NCBI RefSeq assembly: GCF_900156545.1
Contig: NZ_FTNW01000001.1
Location: 186,001-250,000 of the forward strand
Length of the DNA: 64,000 nt
Source: Aquipseudomonas alcaligenes
GTDB lineage: Bacteria > Pseudomonadota > Gammaproteobacteria > Pseudomonadales > Pseudomonadaceae
Direction of reading: 5' to 3'
Shown here: positions 12,389 through 19,402 of the stretch, one piece after another
Numbering within the stretch: the first letter of the stretch is position 1
Layout of the letters: every line of letters starts with the position of its first letter
Position numbers and translations under genes: made by a program
Notes under the pieces: model-generated
Seen by the model: the letters and a program-made list of their open reading frames with translations, nothing else
What the model was told of the DNA's origin: nothing
Database searches by the model: none

Positions 12389-13627
12389 ATGGCTTTGATC
12401 GTACAGAAGTTTGGGGGCACCTCAGTCGGTACCGTGGAGCGTATCCAGCAGGTGGCCGAGAAGGTGAAGAAATTCCGCGAGCGCGGCGACGACATCGTCG
12501 TCGTGGTTTCCGCCATGAGCGGCGAGACCAATCGTCTGATCGACCTGGCCAAGCAGGTCAGCGACGGTCAGCCGGTTCCGCGCGAGCTGGACGTGATGGT
12601 CTCCACCGGCGAGCAGGTAACCATCGCCCTGCTGGCCATGGCCCTGATCCAGCGCGGCGTGCCGGCGGTGTCCTACACCGGCAACCAGGTGCGCATCCTC
12701 ACCGACAGTGCGCACACCAAGGCGCGCATCCTGCAGATCGATGACCAGAAGATCCGTGCCGACCTCAAGGCCGGTAAGGTCGTGGTGGTTGCCGGCTTCC
12801 AGGGCGTGGACGAGCAGGGCAATATCACCACGCTCGGTCGTGGCGGCTCCGATACCACTGGCGTGGCCCTGGCCGCAGCGCTGAAAGCCGACGAGTGCCA
12901 GATCTATACCGACGTCGATGGCGTCTACACCACCGATCCGCGCGTGGTGGCCAAGGCCCAGCGCCTGGACAAGATCACCTTCGAGGAGATGCTTGAAATG
13001 GCCAGCCTCGGCTCCAAGGTGCTGCAGATCCGCTCGGTGGAGTTCGCCGGCAAGTACAACGTCCCGCTGCGCGTGCTGCACAGCTTCCAGGAGGGTCCGG
13101 GCACCCTCATTACCCTTGATGAAGAGGAATCCATGGAACAGCCGATCATCTCCGGCATCGCCTTCAATCGCGACGAAGCCAAGCTGACCATCCGTGGCGT
13201 ACCGGATATCCCCGGCGTGGCCTTCAAGATCCTAGGCCCGATCAGCGCCGCGAACATCGAAGTGGACATGATCGTGCAGAACGTGGCGCACGATAACACC
13301 ACCGACTTCACTTTCACCGTGCACCGCAACGACTACAACAACGCCATGGGCGTGTTGGAGAACACCGCGCGCGAGTTGGGTGCTCGCGAGGTAATCGGCG
13401 ACACCAATATCGCCAAGGTCTCCATCGTCGGTGTCGGCATGCGTTCGCACGCCGGTGTCGCCAGCCGCATGTTCGAGGCGCTGGCCAAGGAAACCATCAA
13501 TATCCAGATGATCTCCACCTCCGAGATCAAGGTCTCCGTGGTCATCGAAGAGAAGTACCTGGAGCTGGCCGTGCGCGCGTTGCACACCGCCTTCGATCTG
13601 GACGCTCCGGCCCGACAGGCCGAGTGA
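12389..13627 (+). CDS. lysC: Aspartokinase LysC
   Basis: 412-aa aspartate kinase, the first step to Lys, Thr, Met and diaminopimelate. It has an N-terminal kinase domain (VQKFGGTSVG, VSAMSGETN, GRGGSDTTG) and C-terminal tandem ACT domains (from about 260) for feedback control by Lys/Thr. The ATG at 12389 gives MALIVQKFGG, the usual N-terminus. An in-frame ATG at 13133, with a GAAGAGGA ribosome-binding site just upstream, would make a separate 164-aa beta chain of the ACT domains only (see its own entry). Confidence 0.96.
   Translation: MALIVQKFGGTSVGTVERIQQVAEKVKKFRERGDDIVVVVSAMSGETNRLIDLAKQVSDGQPVPRELDVMVSTGEQVTIALLAMALIQRGVPAVSYTGNQVRILTDSAHTKARILQIDDQKIRADLKAGKVVVVAGFQGVDEQGNITTLGRGGSDTTGVALAAALKADECQIYTDVDGVYTTDPRVVAKAQRLDKITFEEMLEMASLGSKVLQIRSVEFAGKYNVPLRVLHSFQEGPGTLITLDEEESMEQPIISGIAFNRDEAKLTIRGVPDIPGVAFKILGPISAANIEVDMIVQNVAHDNTTDFTFTVHRNDYNNAMGVLENTARELGAREVIGDTNIAKVSIVGVGMRSHAGVASRMFEALAKETINIQMISTSEIKVSVVIEEKYLELAVRALHTAFDLDAPARQAE
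13133..13627 (+). CDS. Probable internally initiated aspartokinase beta subunit
   Basis: ATG at codon 249 of lysC, preceded by GAAGAGGA four bases upstream, begins MEQPIISGIAF and encodes exactly the two ACT regulatory domains (164 aa). Alpha2beta2 aspartokinases in Corynebacterium and Bacillus use an equivalent internal start near codon 250. The position and Shine-Dalgarno sequence support the same here; this is not proven from sequence alone. Confidence 0.55.
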   Translation: MEQPIISGIAFNRDEAKLTIRGVPDIPGVAFKILGPISAANIEVDMIVQNVAHDNTTDFTFTVHRNDYNNAMGVLENTARELGAREVIGDTNIAKVSIVGVGMRSHAGVASRMFEALAKETINIQMISTSEIKVSVVIEEKYLELAVRALHTAFDLDAPARQAE

Positions 13628-13637
13628 TGCTCTACCT

Positions 13638-13671
13638 GAAAGGCGCGGCGATCCGCGCCTTTCGTTTTTTT
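13638..13671 (+). terminator. lysC terminator
   Basis: An 11-bp perfect stem (GAAAGGCGCGG / CCGCGCCTTTC) with a CGAT loop, followed by GTTTTTTT. Classic intrinsic terminator 10 bp after the lysC stop. Confidence 0.92.
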
Positions 13672-13811
13672 GGTCGGTTTGGCGAGGAACTTTCCTTTTG
13701 TCCGGGCTGGTCAATACTTGGGTGAAGGCGTCGCACTTGATATGCGCGGGGCTGCCACCATTTTATTTCTGCAGACTGTTGTCCCGTAATTGAATCCGTA
13801 AGGAGAAAGGA

Positions 13812-13997
13812 ATGCTGATTCTGACTCGCCGGGTCGGAGAGACCCTGATGGTGGGTGATGATGTCACCGTCACCGTGTTGGGCGTGAAAGGTAATCAGGT
13901 GCGCATTGGCGTCAATGCTCCCAAGGAAGTCGCCGTGCACCGCGAAGAGATTTACCAGCGCATCCAGAAAGAGAAGGGCGACGAACCAAGCCACTAA
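13812..13997 (+). CDS. rsmA: RsmA/CsrA post-transcriptional regulator
   Basis: 61-aa CsrA-family RNA-binding protein. It binds GGA motifs in mRNA leaders and is titrated by the small RNAs RsmY/RsmZ in pseudomonads. It begins [16 protein letters not shown] and has the conserved RNA-contact region near R44 ([10 protein letters not shown]). A strong site AAGGAGAAAGG precedes the ATG. A possible promoter has TTGATA at 13737. The position between lysC and the tRNA-Ser gene is the usual one. Confidence 0.97.
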
Positions 13998-14059
13998 TTT
14001 TTCTCGAAATTTTGTCTTTGCAAACGGGGAAAACATGGTTATCATGCGCCCCGTGTTGC

Positions 14060-14150
14060 GGAGAGGTGGCCGAGTGGCCGAAGGCGCTCCCCTGCTAAGG
14101 GAGTACACCTCAAAAGGGTGTCGGGGGTTCGAATCCCCCCTTCTCCGCCA
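14060..14150 (+). tRNA. tRNA-Ser (GCT)
   Basis: 91 nt with encoded CCA. Acceptor GGAGAGG pairs with CTTCTCC; anticodon GCT sits in CCCCTGCTAAGGG; the long variable arm is typical of serine tRNAs; T-loop GTTCGAATC. A TATCAT -10-like element lies at 14040. Reads AGC/AGU codons. Confidence 0.97.
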
Positions 14151-14215
14151 TATTCACAACCTTGGTTGTGTTTGCGCTAAGTCCGATAAGTTATTGAAAT
14201 TATTCGGAAAAGTGC

Positions 14216-14243
14216 TTGACCTGATGGTTAAGATCACTAAAAT
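14216..14243 (+). promoter_or_regulatory. Promoter of the first tRNA-Arg
   Basis: TTGACC (14216-14221), 16-bp spacer, TAAAAT (14238-14243), 11 bp before the tRNA. A near-consensus sigma-70 promoter. Confidence 0.75.
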
Positions 14244-14254
14244 GCGCAACCCAC

Positions 14255-14331
14255 GCACTCATAGCTCAGCTGGATAGAGTACCCGGCTACGAACCGGGCG
14301 GTCGGAGGTTCGAATCCTCCTGAGTGCGCCA
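14255..14331 (+). tRNA. tRNA-Arg (ACG), copy 1
   Basis: 77 nt with encoded CCA. GCACTCA pairs with TGAGTGC; anticodon ACG (to inosine) in CCGGCTACGAACCGG. Identical to the copy 149 bp downstream. Confidence 0.97.
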
Positions 14332-14337
14332 TATTGG

Positions 14338-14370
14338 AATGGCTTGCAGCGATGCAGGCCATTTTGTTTC
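14338..14370 (+). terminator. Terminator after first tRNA-Arg
   Basis: 11-bp stem AATGGCTTGCA / TGCAGGCCATT with a GCGA loop, then TTGTTTC. Its counterpart after copy 2 has compensating base changes. Confidence 0.8.
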
Positions 14371-14403
14371 AACCAGCGGTGATCTGGTCTAAAAGCGCCA
14401 CAC

Positions 14404-14480
14404 GCACTCATAGCTCAGCTGGATAGAGTACCCGGCTACGAACCGGGCGGTCGGAGGTTCGAATCCTCCTGAGTGCGCCA
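14404..14480 (+). tRNA. tRNA-Arg (ACG), copy 2
   Basis: 77 nt, base-for-base the same as copy 1 (anticodon ACG, encoded CCA). Part of a tandem duplication that includes the following hairpin. Confidence 0.97.
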
Positions 14481-14486
14481 TACAGC

Positions 14487-14520
14487 AAAAGGCTCGCAGC
14501 AATGCGGGCCTTTTGTCTTT
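14487..14520 (+). terminator. Terminator after second tRNA-Arg
   Basis: AAAAGGCTCGCA / TGCGGGCCTTTT stem with a GCAA tetraloop, followed by GTCTTTTC. Also lies directly at the 3' end of the opposing gene at 14521. Confidence 0.85.
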
Positions 14521-15024
14521 TCAGCGTTTGCCTTTTTTCTTCACGCAGCCGTATTCGTCGAAGTTCACCTGGCGTTTGTTGCCCTTGTCGTCGGCATAGT
14601 GATAGCGGGTCTGGCCGTCGTTGGTGGTGATCTTGTCAGGCTTGCCGAGCGCGCTCTCCACGTCGCGCTGGGTCATCCCGCTGCGGATCTGCTGGCGAAT
14701 CACGGCGCGGCGCCGTTCGCTGCTGCTGAGCTGGTTGCCGCAGCCGTCCTGCTTGGTGCCGACTACGACCAACTGTCCATCCTTCTCTTTGCTCTTGGCC
14801 TTGCTGCGCGGCTTCTTGGTCTTGGCCAGGGGCACGGCCTTTCCTTTGCCGGGCGTGGGGTTGTGGGCTTCCTGTAGATCCTGGCTGGCGCTGTCCGGGC
14901 AGCCATGCAGTGTGTAGGTGATGTGGCCTTTGCTGTCTTCGCAGCGGAAGACCGTGGAGGCGGATGCCGGGGCGGAAGGGTAGAGCAGAAGTGCGCAAAT
15001 TCCTGCGCAGATTGAGCGCTGCAT
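14521..15024 (-). CDS. Secreted protein with DUF4124-like and SmpA-like motifs
   Basis: 167 aa with an N-terminal signal peptide (MQRSICAGICALLLYPSAPA, cleavage near ASAS). Next comes a VFRCEDSKGHITYTLHGCP segment like DUF4124 domains, a lysine-rich linker, and a C-terminal stretch GMTQRDVESALGKPDKI...RYHY resembling the SmpA/BamE fold. Cysteines suggest periplasmic disulfides. Function unknown; probably cell-envelope. Transcribed divergently from mgtE, converging on the tRNA-Arg terminator. Confidence 0.8.
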   Translation of the reverse strand: MQRSICAGICALLLYPSAPASASTVFRCEDSKGHITYTLHGCPDSASQDLQEAHNPTPGKGKAVPLAKTKKPRSKAKSKEKDGQLVVVGTKQDGCGNQLSSSERRRAVIRQQIRSGMTQRDVESALGKPDKITTNDGQTRYHYADDKGNKRQVNFDEYGCVKKKGKR

Positions 15025-15335
15025 GATTCGTCCTCCTTGACGAGTGCCATTGCAGCCTAGTCCCGCTTTTCGATGTTGCCAGCGTGTCTTGTGATCTGAC
15101 GCATGCGTCGGAAAAGCAGGTTGTGTGCTGGTCTAAGAAAATGGCGCAAGCGCTTGTTCTAGGCTCGATTTTGTCGCGCCGAAACAAGTCGCGGTGCTAT
15201 CATTGTCGTGTCAGCCCCGCCGGGGCTTGTGGATAACCACCATGGACTTACCCAGTAGTTACTCAAATTTCCTTTCGCCCGATCTGATCGATTGAGCCCC
15301 GCGGCGCGCCCTGCTGCTGGGGTGGAGCGTGCCGT
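15025..15335 (+). promoter_or_regulatory. Intergenic region and leader of mgtE
   Basis: 311 bp between divergent genes. On the mgtE side it holds a compact hairpin AGCCCC-GCC-GGGGCT (15213-15227) and a possible 17-codon leader reading frame (15242-15295). A second AGCCCC (15295-15300) starts at the last base of that frame's stop codon and could pair with either the first GGGGCT or the GGGG just before the mgtE ribosome-binding site. A TATCAT -10-like element is at 15198. This suggests possible leader control; see findings. Confidence 0.45.
15242..15295 (+). CDS. Possible 17-aa leader peptide of mgtE
   Basis: ATG to TGA frame encoding MDLPSSYSNFLSPDLID, ending 40 bp before mgtE. It contains Asp and Pro residues, as Mg2+-sensing leader peptides do in enterobacterial mgtA. 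The ribosome-binding site is weak (TGTGGAT). A frame this short could occur by chance, so the call rests on its position between alternative hairpins. Confidence 0.25.
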   Translation: MDLPSSYSNFLSPDLID

Positions 15336-16778
15336 ATGACTGAAGTAGAAGCCAAAAAGCCGCAAGAGAGCCTGCAGGATCGCCTCGCACAGGTGGTCGA
15401 TCTGTTGCATCGCCATAAGCTTGTGGAGGGCCTGACTCACCGCCAGGAAGGCCTGCACCGTGACCTGGTGGAAAACCTGGTCCATCGCCAGAACCTCGCT
15501 GAGCTGCAGCGCAAGCTCGATGAGCTGCACTCCGCCGACGTTGCCCATATTCTCGAAGCCCTTCCGCTGGCTGATCGCCTGACCGTCTGGCAACTGGTCA
15601 AGGCCGAGCGTGACGGTGACATCCTCCTCGAAGTGTCCGATGCGGTCCGTGAGTCGCTGATCGCGGACATGGATGATCATGAAATCCTCGCTGCGGCCAA
15701 GGAGATGGATGCGGATGAGCTGGCGGACCTGGCGCCGGAGCTGCCGCGTGACGTGGTGCTCGAGCTCATGGAGTCGCTCGACGCACAGCAGCGTGAGCGC
15801 GTGCGTTCGGCGCTGTCCTACGAGGATGACCAGGTCGGCGCGCTGATGGACTTCGAGATGGTCACCATTCGCGAGGACGTCAGTCTGGAGGTGGTGCTGC
15901 GCTATCTGCGCCGCCTCAAGGAGCTGCCGGGGCACACCGACAAGCTGTTCGTGGTCGACTATGACGGCGTGCTCAAGGGTGTCCTGCCAATCAAGCGGCT
16001 GCTGGTCAACGACCCTGACAAACAGGTCGGTGAGGTGATGGCCAGTGATCCGGTGAGTTTCCAGCCCGGCGAAGACGCTCACGACGCGGCGCAGGCCTTC
16101 GAGCGCTATGACCTGATTTCCGCGCCGGTCGTGGATGGAGAGGGGCGGTTGATTGGTCGTCTGACCATCGACGAGATGGTCGACCTGATCCGTGAAGAGA
16201 GCGAGAGCGAAGTGCTCAACATGGCCGGTCTGCGCGAGGAAGAGGATATCTTCGCCTCCGTGTGGAAGTCGGTTGGTAACCGCTGGGCGTGGCTGGCCAT
16301 CAACCTGATCACGGCCTTTATTGCTTCTCGGGTGATTGGTCTGTTCGAGGGTTCCATCGAAAAACTGGTGGCGTTGGCCGCCCTGATGCCGATCGTGGCG
16401 GGTATCGGTGGTAACTCGGGCAACCAGACCATCACCATGATCGTGCGTGCCCTGGCACTGGATCAGGTCAGCACCGGCAATACCTCGCGTCTGATGCGCA
16501 AGGAGCTGGGGGTGGCGCTGATCAATGGTGTGCTCTGGGGTGGGGTGATCGGTGTGGTTGCCTACCTGCTGTATGGCAGCTGGTCGCTCGGCCTGGTGAT
16601 GACCGGGGCCATGACGCTCAACCTGCTGCTGGCGGCGCTCATGGGGGTTTTGATTCCCATGACGCTGATGCGTATGGGGCGAGATCCTGCGATGGGCGCC
16701 AGCGTGATGATCACCGCGATGACCGACAGCGGTGGTTTCTTCATCTTCCTGGGGCTCGCGACGCTGTTCCTGCTCTGA
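15336..16778 (+). CDS. mgtE: Magnesium transporter MgtE
   Basis: 480 aa. The cytoplasmic N domain is helical and acidic (residues 1-135). Paired CBS domains follow (about 140-265, including VDYDGVLKGVLPIKRLLVND). The C-terminal membrane domain has about five helices with the channel motif PIVAGIGGNSGNQ at about 350-362. MgtE is a gated Mg2+ channel of the inner membrane; its N and CBS domains sense cytosolic Mg2+ and close the pore. GGTGGAG lies eight bases before the ATG. Length matches Pseudomonas MgtE. Confidence 0.96.
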   Translation: MTEVEAKKPQESLQDRLAQVVDLLHRHKLVEGLTHRQEGLHRDLVENLVHRQNLAELQRKLDELHSADVAHILEALPLADRLTVWQLVKAERDGDILLEVSDAVRESLIADMDDHEILAAAKEMDADELADLAPELPRDVVLELMESLDAQQRERVRSALSYEDDQVGALMDFEMVTIREDVSLEVVLRYLRRLKELPGHTDKLFVVDYDGVLKGVLPIKRLLVNDPDKQVGEVMASDPVSFQPGEDAHDAAQAFERYDLISAPVVDGEGRLIGRLTIDEMVDLIREESESEVLNMAGLREEEDIFASVWKSVGNRWAWLAINLITAFIASRVIGLFEGSIEKLVALAALMPIVAGIGGNSGNQTITMIVRALALDQVSTGNTSRLMRKELGVALINGVLWGGVIGVVAYLLYGSWSLGLVMTGAMTLNLLLAALMGVLIPMTLMRMGRDPAMGASVMITAMTDSGGFFIFLGLATLFLL

Positions 16779-16789
16779 TCAATGGGCAC

Positions 16790-16819
16790 AAAAAAGCCGG
16801 CGTGAGCCGGCTTTTTCTT
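16790..16819. terminator. mgtE terminator
   Basis: AAAAAGCCGGC-GTGA-GCCGGCTTTTT; symmetrical A and T tracts let it serve both mgtE and the convergent gene at 16831. Confidence 0.93.
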
Positions 16820-16830
16820 GGGTGGAGCGA

Positions 16831-17148
16831 TCAGGCCTCGTCGGCGGCCATCTCGGCATCGTGGGCGATCAGGGAGACCAGGGCGTTCTGCTGGCGGCGC
16901 GACAGCTGACGAAAGCGCTGCAGCAGCTCGCGTTCGTGCAGGGATAGCTCGGGGCTGTCCAGGCGCAGATTCAAATCATCGCCCAGAGAGTCTTCCTGGA
17001 TCAGACTCTGCTCCAGGCGAGCGATGATCTCCGAGTTCATGCTGCGGTGATGATTACGCGCCACGTCGGCGATGCGTTCACGCATACCGTCGGGCAGGCG
17101 GACTACAAACTTGTCAGCCGTACGGCTGGAATAGATGGCCTGTTTCAT
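16831..17148 (-). CDS. Arc-family DNA-binding protein
   Basis: 105 aa. The N-terminal half is a ribbon-helix-helix of the Arc/MetJ type ([20 protein letters not shown] followed by [17 protein letters not shown]). The C-terminal half is a charged helical tail. It is probably a dimeric repressor of unknown target. No good ribosome-binding site precedes the ATG at 17148. A TATACG element ends only four bases upstream, so the transcript could be nearly leaderless. Confidence 0.85.
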   Translation of the reverse strand: MKQAIYSSRTADKFVVRLPDGMRERIADVARNHHRSMNSEIIARLEQSLIQEDSLGDDLNLRLDSPELSLHERELLQRFRQLSRRQQNALVSLIAHDAEMAADEA

Positions 17149-17522
17149 AGGGCGTATACATTAAACCGGTTAGTTCAGGAAAGCGATGCTGGTATTCAGC
17201 TATTGATTGTCGCTGCTTTGACCTTGATAGGCACTAGCCGTTCAGCCGGGATCTGCATCGGATTTTTTGGGCGCCGGACAACTAATTGACGCCAATTACA
17301 TGTCGAAGTGTGGCCCTAGTAGCGGCGCATTGCCAGCACCAGTTGTCCGAAATGCGTACAGATAGGCAAAAGCAGTCGCGTTTATTGGCGTGCTGTACTC
17401 TGTAATACCCATTCTAGAGCCTTCTCGCCGGTTTTTGCGATTTTCCATTGGTGGCCAGAAAAGGGCTGCGTGGTCGTGGTCGCCGCAAATGAATGGGTAG
17501 TCGATTCCATGCTGCGAATGGC
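17149..17522. other. Non-coding stretch at the synteny junction
   Basis: About 370 bp with no convincing gene. It appears less GC-rich than its surroundings. It contains a 9-bp inverted repeat, CGGACAACT (17275-17283) and AGTTGTCCG (17341-17349). A 77-codon frame on the minus strand here has no ribosome-binding site or recognisable family. Confidence 0.5.
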
Positions 17523-17551
17523 ATGACAAATGCGCGACCGACCGTTAACAT
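17523..17551 (+). promoter_or_regulatory. Promoter of tRNA-Arg (CCT)
   Basis: ATGACA (17523-17528), 17-bp spacer, TAACAT (17546-17551), 15 bp before the tRNA. Confidence 0.65.
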
Positions 17552-17566
17552 GCCGCCCCGTTGTGT

Positions 17567-17643
17567 GTCCCAGTAGCTCAATCGGATAGAGCATCCCCCT
17601 CCTAAGGGGAAGGTTGGAGGTTCGACCCCTCTCTGGGACGCCA
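17567..17643 (+). tRNA. tRNA-Arg (CCT)
   Basis: 77 nt with encoded CCA. GTCCCAG pairs with CTGGGAC; anticodon CCT in CCCCTCCTAAGGGG; T-loop GTTCGACCC. Reads AGG. Confidence 0.96.
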
Positions 17644-17650
17644 GAATGTC

Positions 17651-17687
17651 AAAAGCCCGCAGCCGTTCAGGCATGCGGGCTTTTTTA
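17651..17687 (+). terminator. Terminator of tRNA-Arg (CCT)
   Basis: AAAAGCCCGCA / TGCGGGCTTTTTT stem with an 11- to 12-nt loop, 8 bp after the tRNA. Confidence 0.9.
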
Positions 17688-17701
17688 TGGGCGTATAAAC
17701 G

Positions 17702-17728
17702 AAAAAACCGGCCTATGGCCGGTTTTTC
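17702..17728. terminator. Bidirectional terminator between the tRNAs
   Basis: AAAAACCGGCC-TAT-GGCCGGTTTTT. Lies 3' of tRNA-Pro on the minus strand and is a second stop for the plus-strand tRNA-Arg. Confidence 0.88.
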
Positions 17729-17754
17729 TGATCGACTTTCGTCGATTCGGGATT

Positions 17755-17831
17755 TGGTCGGAGCGACTGGATTCGAACCAGCGACCTTCTCGTCCCGAAC
17801 GAGACGCGCTACCAAGCTGCGCTACGCTCCG
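17755..17831 (-). tRNA. tRNA-Pro (CGG)
   Basis: 77 nt with encoded CCA, read on the minus strand. CGGAGCG pairs with CGCTCCG; anticodon CGG in TCTCGTTCGGGACGAGA; T-loop GTTCGAATC. Reads CCG. Confidence 0.96.
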
Positions 17832-17919
17832 AAGATGGCGCGCATTTTACCGAAAAAGTTTTGCTGCACAAGGGGTTAGCTGAAAAGATTTTTGCCCCGC
17901 ATCCTTGTGGGGCGCTACA

Positions 17920-18141
17920 TCAGAGTTCCTTGACGGTAATCACCTGATCCTTGTTGATCTTCGCGGGTTTGCCGTCGAGCTGTTCGAACTCGTAGAAGCC
18001 CGAGTCCTCATCGAATGCGGGGGTGTCCACGGTCTGAATCTGGCTGCCATCGTTGAGGGTGATCACGCTCGGGGTCGAGCAGGCGGTGAGGGCGAAGAAG
18101 CCGAGGCTGGCGAAGAGGGTGGGCAGTTTCCGTCGATTCAT
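17920..18141 (-). CDS. YgdI/YgdR-family lipoprotein
   Basis: 73 aa. Lipoprotein signal with lipobox LTAC, so acylation is expected at C21. The mature part is the SH3-like YgdI/YgdR domain (SVITLNDGSQIQTVDTPAFD...GFYEFEQLDGKPAKINKDQV). Such small outer-membrane lipoproteins are common and mostly uncharacterised. AAGGAG lies upstream of the ATG. Confidence 0.9.
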   Translation of the reverse strand: MNRRKLPTLFASLGFFALTACSTPSVITLNDGSQIQTVDTPAFDEDSGFYEFEQLDGKPAKINKDQVITVKEL

Positions 18142-18201
18142 GGGTAACTCCTTGATTTACGAGTGAGTACCGTTGGTCTGACGGAATCCTGTGGCTCAAG
18201 T

Positions 18202-18795
18202 TCAACCCGTTGTGGTCTGTGACAGTAGCTGGGGGGTGTTCAGATTGGCCAGGCGAGGGTCGTCGACGGCGCAGCAGCAGGCTCGCGCATCCAGGCGCAG
18301 CAGGGTGCGCAGAGGGCTACGCTCGCCTCTTTTCCATTCCTCTTGCAGTCGTCTGAGCGCGGATCTGGGCCATAGGCCGAACATGGGTTGCCACTGCTCG
18401 CCCTGCTGCACCATTACCGGGGTTGTCGTGTCATCGCCTGCCGTTTCGCGCAACGCCTGCAGCAGTGCGTGATCAATCAGGGGGGCGTCGCAGGGCAGCA
18501 CCAAAAGCCAGTCATGGCGGGCGACGGCGAGGCCGGCGAGGATGCCGGCCAGCGGGCCGGGGAATTCGCTCTCGGCATCGCTGACCAAACGGTCGGCGTA
18601 GGCCGCGTAGTGCTCGGCGTTGCGATTGCAGGAGATGATCAGGTCGTCGGTCAGGGGGCGTACCACCCCATGCAGGTGGGCAATCAGCGGCTGGCGGCGC
18701 CATGCGATCAGCCCCTTGTCCTGCCCGCCCATACGCTGGCCGCGGCCACCGGCGAGCAGCAGGATGGAGCAGGGCGGCAGTTGCGGGAGGGTCAT
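18202..18795 (-). CDS. mobA: Molybdenum cofactor guanylyltransferase MobA
   Basis: 197 aa. It transfers GMP from GTP to molybdopterin, giving the guanine dinucleotide form needed by DMSO-reductase-family enzymes. The nucleotide-binding loop [17 protein letters not shown] is at residues 11-27 and the Asp in LPCDAPLI is a metal-site residue. The ATG at 18795 was chosen because the N-terminus then fits the family; upstream in-frame codons run into moaB. Divergent from moaB-moeA across 67 bp, which must hold both promoters. Confidence 0.94.
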   Translation of the reverse strand: MTLPQLPPCSILLLAGGRGQRMGGQDKGLIAWRRQPLIAHLHGVVRPLTDDLIISCNRNAEHYAAYADRLVSDAESEFPGPLAGILAGLAVARHDWLLVLPCDAPLIDHALLQALRETAGDDTTTPVMVQQGEQWQPMFGLWPRSALRRLQEEWKRGERSPLRTLLRLDARACCCAVDDPRLANLNTPQLLSQTTTG

Positions 18796-18862
18796 GGCGG
18801 ACGCTCTGGTGCGGGGCCTGTGATATAACACCGGCCAGTTTTCACCACAACCGGACCCTGCC

Positions 18863-19402
18863 ATGAGCCACAAGGCCGAGGCGGCTTTCGTGCCGCTGAA
18901 TATCGCCGTTCTTACCGTCAGCGATACCCGCACCCTGGACACCGACACCTCCGGCCAGCTGTTCGTCGAGCGCCTCAGCGCCGCCGGCCATCACCTGGCC
19001 GCGCGGGTGCTGCTCAAGGACGACCTGTACCGCATTCGCGCCCAGGTGGCGCAGTGGATCGCCGAGGACGAGGTGCAGGTGGTGCTGATTACCGGCGGCA
19101 CCGGTTTTACCGGCCGCGACAGCACGCCCGAGGCGGTGGCCTGCCTGCTGGACAAGCAGGTGGATGGCTTCGGCGAGTACTTCCGGCAGATCTCGGTGGC
19201 CGATATCGGCACTTCCAGCATGCAGTCGCGCGCCCTGGCCGGCCTGGCCAACGGCACTCTGGTGTGCTGCCTGCCGGGCTCGACCAATGCGTGCCGCACC
19301 GCCTGGGACGGCATCCTCGGCGAGCAGCTGGACAATCGCCATCGGCCCTGCAACTTCGTTCCACACTTGAAGCAGGCTGTGCCCTGCGAGAGCCGCGGAT
19401 GA
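18863..19402 (+). CDS. moaB: Molybdenum cofactor biosynthesis protein MoaB
   Basis: 179 aa, MoaB/Mog domain ([52 protein letters not shown]). It adenylylates molybdopterin, or helps insert molybdate, before MoeA acts. Its stop overlaps the moeA start (ATGA), so the two are coupled. Confidence 0.94.
   Translation: MSHKAEAAFVPLNIAVLTVSDTRTLDTDTSGQLFVERLSAAGHHLAARVLLKDDLYRIRAQVAQWIAEDEVQVVLITGGTGFTGRDSTPEAVACLLDKQVDGFGEYFRQISVADIGTSSMQSRALAGLANGTLVCCLPGSTNACRTAWDGILGEQLDNRHRPCNFVPHLKQAVPCESRG

Noticed and set aside
17296..17529. 77-codon minus-strand frame beside tRNA-Arg(CCT)
   Set aside because: No ribosome-binding site and no recognisable domain; composition unlike neighbouring genes. Possible remnant, not called.
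14060..17831. Integrated element at the tRNA genes
   Set aside because: No integrase, phage or plasmid genes and no duplicated tRNA 3' end were seen between the tRNAs.
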